Of a stretch of DNA of 64,000 nucleotides, positions 25,318 through 34,327 are shown piece after piece. This DNA is from JAGVSR01 sp963786675 (GTDB taxonomy: Bacteria > Pseudomonadota > Alphaproteobacteria > Rhizobiales > Hyphomicrobiaceae): contig CAWAZY010000005.1 in the NCBI GenBank assembly GCA_963786675.1, positions 1-64,000 of the forward strand. Direction: 5' to 3'. The position numbers and the translations under genes were made by a program. The notes under the pieces are model-generated. The model was not told the DNA's origin. It was given only the letters and a program-made list of their open reading frames with translations, and did not search any database. Numbering within the stretch: the stretch's first letter is position 1; the number at the start of each line of letters is the position of its first letter.

Positions 25318-27372
25318 ATGAGATGTAATCCTTGGCGCTGGCTTTGGGGCCTTTTGCTGATTGCGCCCCTCAGCTGGATCGCGCTGCACTTGCATCAAAC
25401 CGAAATCGAGAATGACCTGCGGGCTCGCTCGAAAGAAGCGCTTGAAGCAGCCGGACTGTCATGGGCCACGACGACGTTCGATGGCCGCGATGCCTTGCTG
25501 ACGGGCCGCGCCTCGGAAGAAAACGATCCCTCCAAGGCCTCAGATCTTATTCGCCGGGTATGGGGCGTGCGCGTCGTGGATGCGCGCACCGATCTGATCA
25601 GCAAGGTCGAGACGTTCGTATGGTCGGCGACCCGCAGCGACGGTAAGCGTGTGAAGCTGAGCGGTTTTGTGCCCACCGAAGCCTCGCGCCGCGCGGTTCT
25701 CAATGCAGCCAAGGCCAATCTCCCGGGCTACCGTATTGACGACGCCATGGAGCTGGCACGCGGTTCACCGGATCGCGACGTGTTTATTGGTGGTGTCGGT
25801 TTTGCGCTGAAGCAGCTCGCCGCGCTGAAGGAAGGTAATGTCGAACTGGCCGGCACCACGTTGTCGATTGCCGGGCAGACACCCGATCAGACGAGTCTCA
25901 AGACCATCCGTTCGCGTCTGAAGACAGCGCTGCCCCAGGGCATTGTGCTGGGCCGCGACGCACTGACGGGACCGGTAATCGCGAATTACGCCTGGGATGC
26001 CGCGCTCATGGGCAATCAGGTCGTCATGTCGGGCTATGTGCCGTCGGCCTCCGTGCGGGATGCGCTGTTTCAAAAGGCGAAGTCGCTCTTTCCCCGCCAC
26101 GCGGTCGTGGATCGCGTCGAGGTCGGCGAGGGTGCGCCCGAAGGGTTTGCATCGGCAGCCGCCGCCAGTCTCGAACAGCTCAACCAGTTGAAGGATGGCC
26201 GCGCCACGCTGGCCGGCAAGGCGTTCACGCTCAAGGGGCGGGCCCAAGACCAGGCCCGCGCCAACGCCGTTGAGCGCAGCTTCGCGGCGGCCATTCCCGC
26301 GCCGCTTTCGGCCACGAGTGCCATCACATATCCGCCCCCGCCGCCTCCTCCGGCACCGGCAGCACCCGAACCGGCTCCCGCTCCGCCGGCTCCCGTCGCG
26401 GCGGCGCCTGCACCGGCCCCCGTCATTGCGCCGGGGCCCTACATCACCACAGCCTCCATCGCCGATGGCGAGTTGGAGTTGACGGGCTCGGTTCCAAGCG
26501 AGGACGCACGGATTGCCGTCGTCGCCGCCGTTCGCGAGCGGTTCCCCGATGTGTCGATCAAGGACAGCCTGGACGTCCGTTCCGGCGCCGCCGAAGGGTG
26601 GCAGGGCTGCCTCCTGGCGGGCCTCAGAGGTTTGGGACAACTCACACAAGGATCGCTCACGCTGAGCGGGCTCAGCCTCAGTGTCATGGGGAGCACGGAC
26701 GACGATCGCATTGCCGAAGCGGTTCCAGGCGAAATTCGTGGCGTGTCCACGAGCGACTGCCTGACCGTTGTGAACGTCGAGAGCACGGGCCGCGTGCAGG
26801 CAGAGGCCAAGCGCCTCGCCGAAGCGGAAGCGCGTCTGGCGGCGGAAGAGGAAGCCAAGCGGAAGGCCGAGGAAGAGGCCCGGATCGCGGCTGAAGCCGA
26901 CGCCCGCCGGAAGGCCGCCGAAGACGAGGCACGCCGGAAGGCCGAGGAAGAAGCGCGCGCCAAAGCCGCCGCGGAGGAACGCCGGGCCGCAGCCCGCACC
27001 GAGGCCGCGCGTTGCGAGCAACTCCTGTCCGATGCCGCGGGCGCAGGCGTCATCAATTTCCAGCGCGCGTCCGCGGATCTTGATGGCCGCAGCAGGCCGA
27101 CGCTCGACCGGCTGGCGAAGATCATGAACGACTGTCCGAGTTTCCGCGTCAGCATCGAGGGACATACGGATTCGGAAGGCATCCCCGAGCGCAACAATCC
27201 GCTTTCCGAGCGGCGCGCGCAGGCCGTACTCACGTATCTGAGTGAGGCCGGGGTCGATGCCTCGCGGTTGAGCGCCGTCGGATACGGCGCGGAGCGGCCG
27301 ATCGCCGACAACGCCACGGCGGAGGGACGGGCCAAGAACCGGCGGATCGAGTTCAAGGTGATTGCGGAATAG
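25318..27372 (+). CDS. OmpA-family protein with BON-like repeats
   Basis: About 684 residues. A short cytoplasmic start and a membrane anchor (LWGLLLIAPLSWIALHLHQT), four BON-like segments separated by similar spacing (for example VKLSGFVPTEASRRAVLNAA, VVMSGYVPSASVRDAL, LELTGSVPSEDARIAVVAA), a proline/alanine spacer at about 340-375, a long Ala/Glu/Lys/Arg coiled coil (about 500-565), and a C-terminal OmpA domain with the peptidoglycan-binding residues in IEGHTDSEG and NNPLSERRAQAVLTYL. The layout resembles ArfA/OmpATb-type proteins: an inner-membrane-anchored arm that reaches the cell wall. ATG 25318 or GTG 25312 could start it. It heads a three-gene set with the small membrane peptide and the H3TH protein. 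Confidence 0.88.
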   Translation: MRCNPWRWLWGLLLIAPLSWIALHLHQTEIENDLRARSKEALEAAGLSWATTTFDGRDALLTGRASEENDPSKASDLIRRVWGVRVVDARTDLISKVETFVWSATRSDGKRVKLSGFVPTEASRRAVLNAAKANLPGYRIDDAMELARGSPDRDVFIGGVGFALKQLAALKEGNVELAGTTLSIAGQTPDQTSLKTIRSRLKTALPQGIVLGRDALTGPVIANYAWDAALMGNQVVMSGYVPSASVRDALFQKAKSLFPRHAVVDRVEVGEGAPEGFASAAAASLEQLNQLKDGRATLAGKAFTLKGRAQDQARANAVERSFAAAIPAPLSATSAITYPPPPPPPAPAAPEPAPAPPAPVAAAPAPAPVIAPGPYITTASIADGELELTGSVPSEDARIAVVAAVRERFPDVSIKDSLDVRSGAAEGWQGCLLAGLRGLGQLTQGSLTLSGLSLSVMGSTDDDRIAEAVPGEIRGVSTSDCLTVVNVESTGRVQAEAKRLAEAEARLAAEEEAKRKAEEEARIAAEADARRKAAEDEARRKAEEEARAKAAAEERRAAARTEAARCEQLLSDAAGAGVINFQRASADLDGRSRPTLDRLAKIMNDCPSFRVSIEGHTDSEGIPERNNPLSERRAQAVLTYLSEAGVDASRLSAVGYGAERPIADNATAEGRAKNRRIEFKVIAE

Positions 27373-27426
27373 TGGGCCGTCTGACACGGCTCGCTCAGGA
27401 GCCGTCGAGACGCGAGGGAGTTCGAG

Positions 27427-27525
27427 ATGGATTATCTGCTGATCAAGTTGATGTGGTACGTGCTCGGCGCCTTTGCGTTCGGGCTGTTTATGGGATGGGT
27501 CTCGTGCGGCGAGGCAGAGGAATAA
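27427..27525 (+). CDS. 32-residue single-span membrane peptide
   Basis: ATG 27427 follows GGGAGTTCGAG, a strong ribosome binding site, and the frame ends at TAA 27523-27525. The product is almost one hydrophobic helix (DYLLIKLMWYVLGAFAFGLF) with a short tail WVSCGEAEE holding a single cysteine. It lies between the OmpA/BON gene and the H3TH-repeat gene, 54 bases after one and 47 before the other, so all three are probably one transcript. Such tiny proteins often stabilise or regulate a larger membrane partner; that is inference. Confidence 0.6.
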   Translation: MDYLLIKLMWYVLGAFAFGLFMGWVSCGEAEE

Positions 27526-27572
27526 TGACTGGCCAACGCCCTGGGCTTCGCACGACGAAGGAGTAGCATTGT

Positions 27573-29303
27573 ATGATTACCCTGGCCCTGCAGATCTTCC
27601 TGCTGTTGCTGTCGGCCTTTCTCGCGGGATGTTTGCTGGGCTGCATGCTCCGGCGGATGTTCCATGACTCGCGTGCAGACCAGCCTGTGGAAAACATGGC
27701 CACGACGGCGGTGGCAACCGCATCGCCCGCGCCTGTCCTGCGTCCGACGACGCCTGAAGCCGCGCGCTTCGAACGGGCCCTGACCGGCCGCGAGGCGTCA
27801 GCGACGTCCAATGCGCGCTCCGAGCCCGTCGTCGAAGTGCGTCAGCGCACGCCCGACCCCGCACCGCCGCCCCCCGCCGCACCCGTGGCTCCCCAGCAGG
27901 TAACGCAACGGCCCGAAACTGTCAGGCCCGCCGCATTGGCACCGGCAACGATCGAAATCGTCAAGGCAGCACCTACGCCCGCTCCGGAGCCCGCTCCCGT
28001 TGCCGCACCTGAGATCGTCACGCCGCCGGATCGTGCGAATGTCGTCTCGTCGTCGGCCCCGGCGTATCAGCCCTCCACCGACCCCGCGCCCGTGCCGCTT
28101 GCCCCGGCCGGCTATACCCTCGACCTTCCGCTTGATCCGGCTCCGGCACCTCCGGCTCCGGCCGCAGCGCCACCAGCCCCGCCGGCCAAGGATCCTGCAG
28201 CGGTCCGGGATGACAGCGCATCGGCGGCCGCCAGCTATACGGCGATTGCTGCGGCATCGGCTGCGGCTGCTGGCATTGCCGCCGCATCCAAGCCGTCCGC
28301 ACCAGAACCCACCCCCGCGCCTCCCACGTTCGCGGCAAAGCCGTCGCCCCCCGCCGACGATCTGAAGCGGATCCGCGGCATCGATACGGCCCTTGAAAGC
28401 CGGCTCAATGCAGTTGGTGTACACCGCTATGCCGACGTGGCCGGATGGACCACGGACGACGTCGCGCGGATGAGCCAGTCGCTGGGTCTCGTCGGACGGA
28501 TCGAACAGGAGAACTGGATCGAGCAGTCGCAGATCTTGGCGCGCGGCGGAGAGACCGACTATTCGCGCCGCCAACGGATTGCGTCATCGACGGCCGCCGC
28601 GTCGGCGGCCTCGACGGGTGCCGCCGCGGCCTCAGCCGCGGCAAGTGCCACCGCACAGGCAAGCGCCGGGCCGGACCGGCTAACGCGCATCATCGGCATC
28701 GATGCGGAGTTGGAGAAGGCGCTCATCGGCATGGGCGTAACGCGCTATGCCGATATTTCGCGCTGGTCGTCATCCGATATCGAGAAGGTGGAAGGCACGC
28801 TTGGATTGCCGGGCCGCGTCGGTCTGGACAATTGGGTCGAACAGGCCCGCGTGCTGGCACGTTATGCCGGCGAGACCGAGACACCCGCCTCGCGTCCTGT
28901 GCGGCTCGCCGATGCGATCCGCGAAAACAAGGATACGGCTGCGAAGGCCGCCGCCGCGCCTCAGTCGCCGCGCGGCGAACTTGCGGGCCTCCGCTCGGTG
29001 AGGTCGGAAGCTCTGCGCTCCGAACCGCCCCTGGCCGGCGATCGCACCGACGATCTGAAACGGATTCGCGGTGTCGGTGTATTGATTGAGAAACGCCTGA
29101 ATTCACTGGGGATCGTCTCCTACGAACAGATCGCCAACTGGACCGGTGCCGATATCGACCGCATCAGCACGATGCTCGACTTCAAGGGCCGTATCGAGCG
29201 CGAGAACTGGATCGAGCAGGCACGCATTCTGGCATCGGGCGGCCAGACAGAATTCTCACGCCGCGTCGATCGCGGTGAGGTGGATAGCAGCCGCGAAAGC
29301 TGA
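27573..29303 (+). CDS. membrane-anchored protein with three H3TH/helix-hairpin-helix repeats
   Basis: 576 residues. An N-terminal membrane helix (MITLALQIFLLLLSAFLAGC) is followed by about 220 residues of Pro/Ala-rich linker, then three copies of a 60-residue helical repeat starting near 265, 370 and 490. Each copy has the pattern LKRIRGIDTALESRLNAVGV ... NWIEQSQILA; copies one and three end with a shared GGxTxxSRR. This repeat matches the predicted 5' nuclease / flap-endonuclease-like H3TH domain group (COG3743-type), which binds DNA. A DNA-binding domain tethered to the inner membrane is unusual; either it holds chromosomal DNA at the membrane or the fold is reused for protein binding. AAGGAG precedes the ATG by nine bases and a strong terminator follows. 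Confidence 0.82.
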   Translation: MITLALQIFLLLLSAFLAGCLLGCMLRRMFHDSRADQPVENMATTAVATASPAPVLRPTTPEAARFERALTGREASATSNARSEPVVEVRQRTPDPAPPPPAAPVAPQQVTQRPETVRPAALAPATIEIVKAAPTPAPEPAPVAAPEIVTPPDRANVVSSSAPAYQPSTDPAPVPLAPAGYTLDLPLDPAPAPPAPAAAPPAPPAKDPAAVRDDSASAAASYTAIAAASAAAAGIAAASKPSAPEPTPAPPTFAAKPSPPADDLKRIRGIDTALESRLNAVGVHRYADVAGWTTDDVARMSQSLGLVGRIEQENWIEQSQILARGGETDYSRRQRIASSTAAASAASTGAAAASAAASATAQASAGPDRLTRIIGIDAELEKALIGMGVTRYADISRWSSSDIEKVEGTLGLPGRVGLDNWVEQARVLARYAGETETPASRPVRLADAIRENKDTAAKAAAAPQSPRGELAGLRSVRSEALRSEPPLAGDRTDDLKRIRGVGVLIEKRLNSLGIVSYEQIANWTGADIDRISTMLDFKGRIERENWIEQARILASGGQTEFSRRVDRGEVDSSRES

Positions 29304-29336
29304 CGTTCGGTCGGCTCGCGACAGACATCAAAAGCG

Positions 29337-29376
29337 ACGGCGCGCCAGAGACGATCTGGCGCGCCGTTTTCGTTTT
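29337..29376 (+). terminator. strong rho-independent terminator
   Basis: A perfect 12-bp stem ACGGCGCGCCAG / CTGGCGCGCCGT with a 7-base loop, followed by TTTTCGTTTT. It begins 34 bases after the stop of the H3TH gene and separates it from the convergent hydrolase gene. Confidence 0.9.
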
Positions 29377-29390
29377 AGACAAGATGGGTT

Positions 29391-30302
29391 CTAGACCGGA
29401 TGGGCGCCGTCCCAGCGGACGAGGAAGTTGGAAATTTCCGCGATCGACGGTGCGTCCCGGAGCCATGGCGCATGCCCCTGGCCGGCGATGGTCAATTCGG
29501 TCAGATCGCGATGGCGGCGGCGCATGGCTTCCACGGTCGCGGCCGAGAGGATGTCGGAGTTGGCGCCGCGGATCACCATGACCGGCACGCGGCCCAGGGC
29601 TTCGAACTGGGGCCACAGTTCGGGCATGGGCCCGTCGAGGACTGAGAAGGCCCGCGCCAGTTCCGGGTCGTAGCCGGGTGCCGGACGTCCGTTGCGTTCG
29701 TTGAAGAGTTGCCGGGCGATGAGTTCCCAATCCTCGTCGGGCACGGCGGAAAACGATTTGATGCTCATGTCGCGCACCAGCCGCGCTGCTTCCGGCCAAT
29801 CGCGTGGCAGCGGTGTGCGACCGACATAGGACGCGATGCGCGTCAGGCCCTTACGCTCGAGGACCGGTCCGATGTCGTTGAGAATAACGGGTCCGACAAA
29901 TCCCGGGTGCGCCGCGGCCATGACCATGGTGATGAGGCCGCCACGCGATGTCCCCAGAATTGCCGCCTCGGCCAAATCCCGCGCGATCAGGAAGTCGACC
30001 ACGTCGTTCATCTCAGAGGGGACCGTGTAGTTGCGCCAGTCCGGATCGTGGTCGGACAGTCCGCGCCCGCGATAGTCGAGGGTATAGACGTCGCGCGCGT
30101 CGGGTCCTGCCGATAGCGCCAGCGCGAGCACATCGAAGTCGCGCCCATTGCGCGTCAAACCGGGCAGGCACACGAGCGGCCGGCGCTGAGCCAGCGACCC
30201 CTCCGGCGTTGCGTGATGGGCTTGGAAGCGGCGGCCATGGATCTTGAGGCCATTGCGCTGGACGGTGAAAAAGCTCTCAAAGCGCTGCTGCGCGACGGTC
30301 AT
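29391..30302 (-). CDS. alpha/beta-hydrolase fold protein
   Basis: 303 residues from ATG 30302 (GAGGGA eight bases upstream). The fold is shown by PLVCLPGLTRNGRDF (oxyanion loop), the nucleophile elbow GTSRGG, VYTLDYRGRGLSDHD, and the catalytic histidine in AGQGHAPWL near the end, with the acid in VIRGANSDIL. It is close in layout to esterases and proline-iminopeptidase-like hydrolases, but the substrate cannot be told. No signal peptide, so cytoplasmic. Confidence 0.85.
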   Translation of the reverse strand: MTVAQQRFESFFTVQRNGLKIHGRRFQAHHATPEGSLAQRRPLVCLPGLTRNGRDFDVLALALSAGPDARDVYTLDYRGRGLSDHDPDWRNYTVPSEMNDVVDFLIARDLAEAAILGTSRGGLITMVMAAAHPGFVGPVILNDIGPVLERKGLTRIASYVGRTPLPRDWPEAARLVRDMSIKSFSAVPDEDWELIARQLFNERNGRPAPGYDPELARAFSVLDGPMPELWPQFEALGRVPVMVIRGANSDILSAATVEAMRRRHRDLTELTIAGQGHAPWLRDAPSIAEISNFLVRWDGAHPV

Positions 30303-30400
30303 GCCGTGGATCCCTCGCTTGTTATTGCGATGCTGACCCGACGTATTAACCAATCGCGCCCCGTCGCGCGACCTCAACCCGCCGTGAGCGCGCGTTTTTC

Positions 30401-32617
30401 TCAGCCGTCCGAGGCCGAGCGCGTCTTCTCGCCCGGTGCGCCGCCGCCTGTGCCGCTTGATGCGACGCGCGCGCGGTTGAGATCCCGCTCCAGCTGCAGC
30501 GCCACGTCTTCCTCGCCGAGCCGCGCCCGGTAGACCTGGATGTTGGACAGAACCTTGGCCACGTACTCGCGTGTTTCCTGGATCGGAATGCGCTCGATCC
30601 AGTCGATGGGATCGATCTTTGCGTCGCGCGGATCACCGAATTCCGCGATCCACTGCCGTGTCCGGCCAGGCCCGGCGTTGTAACCGGCCAACGAAAGCAC
30701 GTACGAGCCGGTGAAGCTCTGCATACGGTCGCCGATGTAGGCCGATGCCATCATGGTGTTGTACGCGGGATCGGTCAGCAGCCGTTTGATGTCGCATTTG
30801 ATCTTGTAATCCCGGCAGACGTGCTGCGCCGTGATCGTCATGACCTGCAGCAGGCCCTTGGCGCCTGCCCCCGAGACAGTATCGACGTTGAATTCGGTTT
30901 CCTGCCGCGCGATGCCGAGCAGGAAGGCGGTTTCGGGCGGCGTGCGCAGCGGCGCGTAGGCCGGGAAGGGATGGACCGGATAGCCGTAGGTGATGAGGTT
31001 ATGGCCCTGGCCGATGGCCGACTTGGCGGTACGGACCGCCATCTGCGTATCGTTCATGGCTTCGGCCAGATGGGCGATCATCGCCATCTCCGCCTCGCTC
31101 TTCAGATAAAACCGCAGCTGCGTCAGGAAGGCCCGCCGCACGCTGCGGTCTAGTTTGGCCTTGTTGGCGATCACCGCGGCCTTGACGGCATCGAGTTCGT
31201 TGAAGCGGGCAATTTCGGCGGCACTGGGCGCGACTGGCGGCGTGACGGGAAAGCGCGACACACTGGGGTTGAGCTTTTGCTGCGCCAGCTGACCGTGGAA
31301 CGTATCGGCGTAGGCCGCGGCGTCCGTGTAGGCCGCCTTCGCGGCGGCCTTGTCGCCGCGGGCCTCCGCGTTGCGGCCCAACCAGTAGGCGGCCTTGGAG
31401 CGGCTCAAAGGACCATCGGCGGCTTTGTGGAGGGCGGCGAAGTGAGGGGCGGCCATGGCGTGGTCCTTCAGGTAGCGAAGGGCCAGCCAACCGGCCATGA
31501 AGGCCTGTTCCTTGAGGGGATTGACAGAAAGCGGCGCGGTTTTGGCGACGAGTTCGTAAGCAAGCTTGGGCTTGCCCATCTTGAGGGCGTCGTAGGCGAG
31601 CGCGCGGCGTTCGTCCCACCAGGAATCGGGGTTGACGAGTACGCCATCGCCAGTCGGTGAATCCAACATGATACGCGCGGCCTCGCTAATCCGGTCAGCG
31701 CGCCGCAAGCTTTGAATGTGATGGTAGACGAGACCCCAATCCTTGCCGGCGTTGGCGGCCATATTGGCGATCTTTGCGCCCGCGCCGTCCTGTCTCAGAA
31801 ACACGGCAAGCCGGGCGTTGGCGCGCGCGCGTTCCTCGTCGGGCAGAAGCGCGATCGTCCGGCGCGCGAATGCGGCCCGCGCCGCGCGCTGGGCTTTGTA
31901 CCGCAGGTCGTCGACGATCAGCCGGTCGAGGCGCGCCAGATGATCGGCCGGGGTCAGGAGCTTGCCGAAGCGGTCGAGGAACCCCGTTTCGAGCGTTGCG
32001 GGAAGAGACATTTCACGCCACGCTTTGCGGGCATACTTGGCAGCGTCTTCAGTCTTTCCTTCGGCCATATAGGATGAGGCCAAAGCGGCGAAGCCAACCC
32101 CGTTGTCGGGGCCGCCTTTGGCGAAGTGCTGCCGGATTTGGGTGGATGTACCGCCTTGCGTGAAGAGGGCTTCTTCCAAGCGCTGGGTCAAAAGCTGCCG
32201 TTCGGGCCAGGCGGGGTTGGCATCGAGAAAGGCCCGGAATTCGTCCGCGGTGCCGTAGCCGTTGCGCAGGCGCAGCCACGTCGCGAGTTTGGCGGCGGTC
32301 GGATCGGAAATTGTCTTGGCGGCATCGAGGCCGGCGTTCAGCTTGGCGCCGCCGAAGGCTTTGGCCGCGTCGCGTAGGGCCGCTGCGTCCTTTTCGGAAA
32401 CCGGCGTCGCCAGTACCGGCGCAATGGCCTTATCGTAGCGCGCCAGATGCGCCCGCTCGTCAGGTCCAGGGTTGAAGGGGCGCTCGAACATCGGCCGCGC
32501 CGCCGCCCCGCCCGGGGCCGGGTCCGCGGCGACGCCTTGTGGCACCAACGCGAGGGCCGCCGCGACCACCGCCACTGCGCTGTTGGGTGGGGTGAGCCTT
32601 AGTCCGAGCCTGCGCAT
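30401..32617 (-). CDS. slt: soluble lytic murein transglycosylase
   Basis: About 738 residues from ATG 32617, which starts a signal peptide (MRRLGLRLTPPNSAVAVVAA). A long alpha-superhelical U domain of TPR-like repeats is followed by the SLT (goose-type lysozyme) domain with the catalytic Glu in GIARQETEFNV, GLLQVMTITAQ, YNTMMASAYIGDR and SLAGYNAGPGRTRQW. It cleaves the MurNAc-GlcNAc bond to form 1,6-anhydroMurNAc in the periplasm. The frame stays open to 32776; the extra N-terminal stretch has no signal peptide of its own. It is divergent from dapA, a pairing conserved in Hyphomicrobiales. Confidence 0.94.
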   Translation of the reverse strand: MRRLGLRLTPPNSAVAVVAAALALVPQGVAADPAPGGAAARPMFERPFNPGPDERAHLARYDKAIAPVLATPVSEKDAAALRDAAKAFGGAKLNAGLDAAKTISDPTAAKLATWLRLRNGYGTADEFRAFLDANPAWPERQLLTQRLEEALFTQGGTSTQIRQHFAKGGPDNGVGFAALASSYMAEGKTEDAAKYARKAWREMSLPATLETGFLDRFGKLLTPADHLARLDRLIVDDLRYKAQRAARAAFARRTIALLPDEERARANARLAVFLRQDGAGAKIANMAANAGKDWGLVYHHIQSLRRADRISEAARIMLDSPTGDGVLVNPDSWWDERRALAYDALKMGKPKLAYELVAKTAPLSVNPLKEQAFMAGWLALRYLKDHAMAAPHFAALHKAADGPLSRSKAAYWLGRNAEARGDKAAAKAAYTDAAAYADTFHGQLAQQKLNPSVSRFPVTPPVAPSAAEIARFNELDAVKAAVIANKAKLDRSVRRAFLTQLRFYLKSEAEMAMIAHLAEAMNDTQMAVRTAKSAIGQGHNLITYGYPVHPFPAYAPLRTPPETAFLLGIARQETEFNVDTVSGAGAKGLLQVMTITAQHVCRDYKIKCDIKRLLTDPAYNTMMASAYIGDRMQSFTGSYVLSLAGYNAGPGRTRQWIAEFGDPRDAKIDPIDWIERIPIQETREYVAKVLSNIQVYRARLGEEDVALQLERDLNRARVASSGTGGGAPGEKTRSASDG

Positions 32618-32923
32618 CCCTGTGGCGGCGGCTGCGTGCTGCGTTCCGGCTACCCCTGAGTGATGTGCCAAGCCATGGGCCCTTTCTTCTATTCTGCAGG
32701 GTCCGTCGCCTTGCGATCCGAACATCGACCGCCTAATGTCGCCGCCGAAGGAACGGGCGGTGCGATCCGTACCCATTTCTCGTTGTTCAGCAACGTAACA
32801 ATCGGGTTCGTCCGCTTCAAGGCGAAGCCGGGCGCCGGAGAGAAGTCCGGTCTGAACACGTCAGGCAAAAATTTGGAACGGCCGGGCAAGGACTTGGGCC
32901 TTTCCGCGGCGCAGGGTGTAGGA

Positions 32924-33814
32924 ATGTTCAAGGGCTCGCTGACGGCGCTCATCACGCCGTTCAAGAATGGTAGGCTGGACGAAGAGGCGCTGGCCCGGTT
33001 CGTCGATTGGCAGATACTGGAAGGCACGCACGGTCTGGTGCCGACGGGCACGACCGGGGAGAGCCCGACGCTCGATTTCGACGAGCACAAGCGGGTGATC
33101 GAAATCACCATCGAGGCAGCGCGCGGGCGCGTGCCGGTCATGGCGGGCACGGGCTCGAACTCGACGGCGGAAGCCATCGAATTGTCCACGCATGCCGAGA
33201 AGGCAGGTGCGACCGGACTTCTGGTTGTCACGCCCTATTACAACAAGCCGACGCAGGAAGGGCTCTACCAGCACTTCAAGGCGATCAACGACGCGGTCAA
33301 TATCCCGATCATCATCTACAATATTCCGCCGCGGTCCATTGTTGACATGTCGGTGGCGACCATGGCGCGGCTTTTTCAGTTGAAGAACATCGCCGGCGTC
33401 AAGGATGCAACCGCCAATCTGGCGCGCGTCTCTCAGCAGCGCGCGGCGATGGGGCCTGACTTCATCCAGCTCTCGGGTGAAGATGCGACGGCGCTGGGCT
33501 TCATGGCGCACGGCGGACATGGCTGCATTTCGGTGGTCTCCAACATCGCCCCGCGCCTGTGCGCCGAGTTCCAGAACGCCTGCCTCAGCGGCGACTACAA
33601 GGCGGCGCTGGCATTGCAGGACCGTCTGATGCCGCTGCACGACGCAATGTTCGTGGAAACCAATCCCGGTCCGGTAAAGTATGCCGCATCGCGGCTCGGC
33701 CTGTGCTCGCCAGAAATGCGTCTGCCGATGGTGCCGTTGACCGATGGCGCCAAGCAGGTCGTGGACGCGGCGATCGCCAAGGCGGGGCTCGTCACCGCGG
33801 CCGCCGCCGAGTGA
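32924..33814 (+). CDS. dapA: 4-hydroxy-tetrahydrodipicolinate synthase
   Basis: 296 residues. Condenses pyruvate with aspartate-semialdehyde in lysine and diaminopimelate synthesis. It has the DHDPS signatures MFKGSLTALITPFKNGRLDE, GTTGESPTLDFDEH, VTPYYNKPTQEG (with the Tyr of the catalytic triad region), the Tyr in IIYNIPPRSIVDM and the Schiff-base Lys in AGVKDATANLARV. The start at ATG 32924 is supported by AGGG eight bases upstream; the frame is open further upstream but that part is not conserved. It lies upstream of smpB, as in many alphaproteobacteria. Confidence 0.97.
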   Translation: MFKGSLTALITPFKNGRLDEEALARFVDWQILEGTHGLVPTGTTGESPTLDFDEHKRVIEITIEAARGRVPVMAGTGSNSTAEAIELSTHAEKAGATGLLVVTPYYNKPTQEGLYQHFKAINDAVNIPIIIYNIPPRSIVDMSVATMARLFQLKNIAGVKDATANLARVSQQRAAMGPDFIQLSGEDATALGFMAHGGHGCISVVSNIAPRLCAEFQNACLSGDYKAALALQDRLMPLHDAMFVETNPGPVKYAASRLGLCSPEMRLPMVPLTDGAKQVVDAAIAKAGLVTAAAAE

Positions 33815-33850
33815 CCCCAGAACCGGCTTCGATGACAAGGATCCAGGGCC

Positions 33851-34327
33851 ATGGCCGCCGCCAAGGATGACGGGCGCAAGCTCGTCGCCGAGAACCGCAA
33901 GGCCCGGCATGAATACTTTCTCACCGATACGTGGGAAGCTGGCCTCATGCTGACCGGTACGGAAGTGAAATCCCTGCGCCGGGGTCAGGCCAATATCGCC
34001 GAGAGCTACGCCTCGTTCGAGGACGACGGGCTCTACCTTATCAATTCCTATTTCCCTGAGTACCAGAGTGCAGGCCGCTTTTTTCAGCACGAACCGCGTC
34101 GCCGGCGCAAACTCCTGCTGCACAAGTCGGAGATGGCCAAGCTCTTCCAAGCGATCGAGCGGAAGGGCATGACCATCGTGCCCCTCGAACTTTATTTCAA
34201 CGCGCGCGGTGTGGCGAAGTTGAAGCTGGCGCTCGCCGAAGGCAAGAAGCTCACTGACAAGCGCCAGGACGCCGCCAAACGCGATTGGCAGCGTCAGAAG
34301 GCGCGCATCATGAGAGACAAAGGCTGA
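33851..34327 (+). CDS. smpB: SsrA-binding protein SmpB
   Basis: 158 residues. Binds tmRNA and delivers it to stalled ribosomes in trans-translation. Signatures: NRKARHEYFLTDTWEAGLML, GTEVKSLRRGQANIAESYA, and the basic tail KLTDKRQDAAKRDWQRQKAR that enters the mRNA channel. AAGGA lies nine bases upstream. Its stop overlaps the start of the first peroxiredoxin gene by one base (TGATG), so the genes are coupled. No tmRNA gene was found in this window. Confidence 0.98.
   Translation: MAAAKDDGRKLVAENRKARHEYFLTDTWEAGLMLTGTEVKSLRRGQANIAESYASFEDDGLYLINSYFPEYQSAGRFFQHEPRRRRKLLLHKSEMAKLFQAIERKGMTIVPLELYFNARGVAKLKLALAEGKKLTDKRQDAAKRDWQRQKARIMRDKG

Noticed and set aside
25765..27387. A 540-residue minus-strand frame opposite the OmpA/BON gene
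   Set aside because: Shadow of the Ala/Glu/Lys-rich coding strand; low-complexity Arg/Gly/Leu sequence and no start signal.
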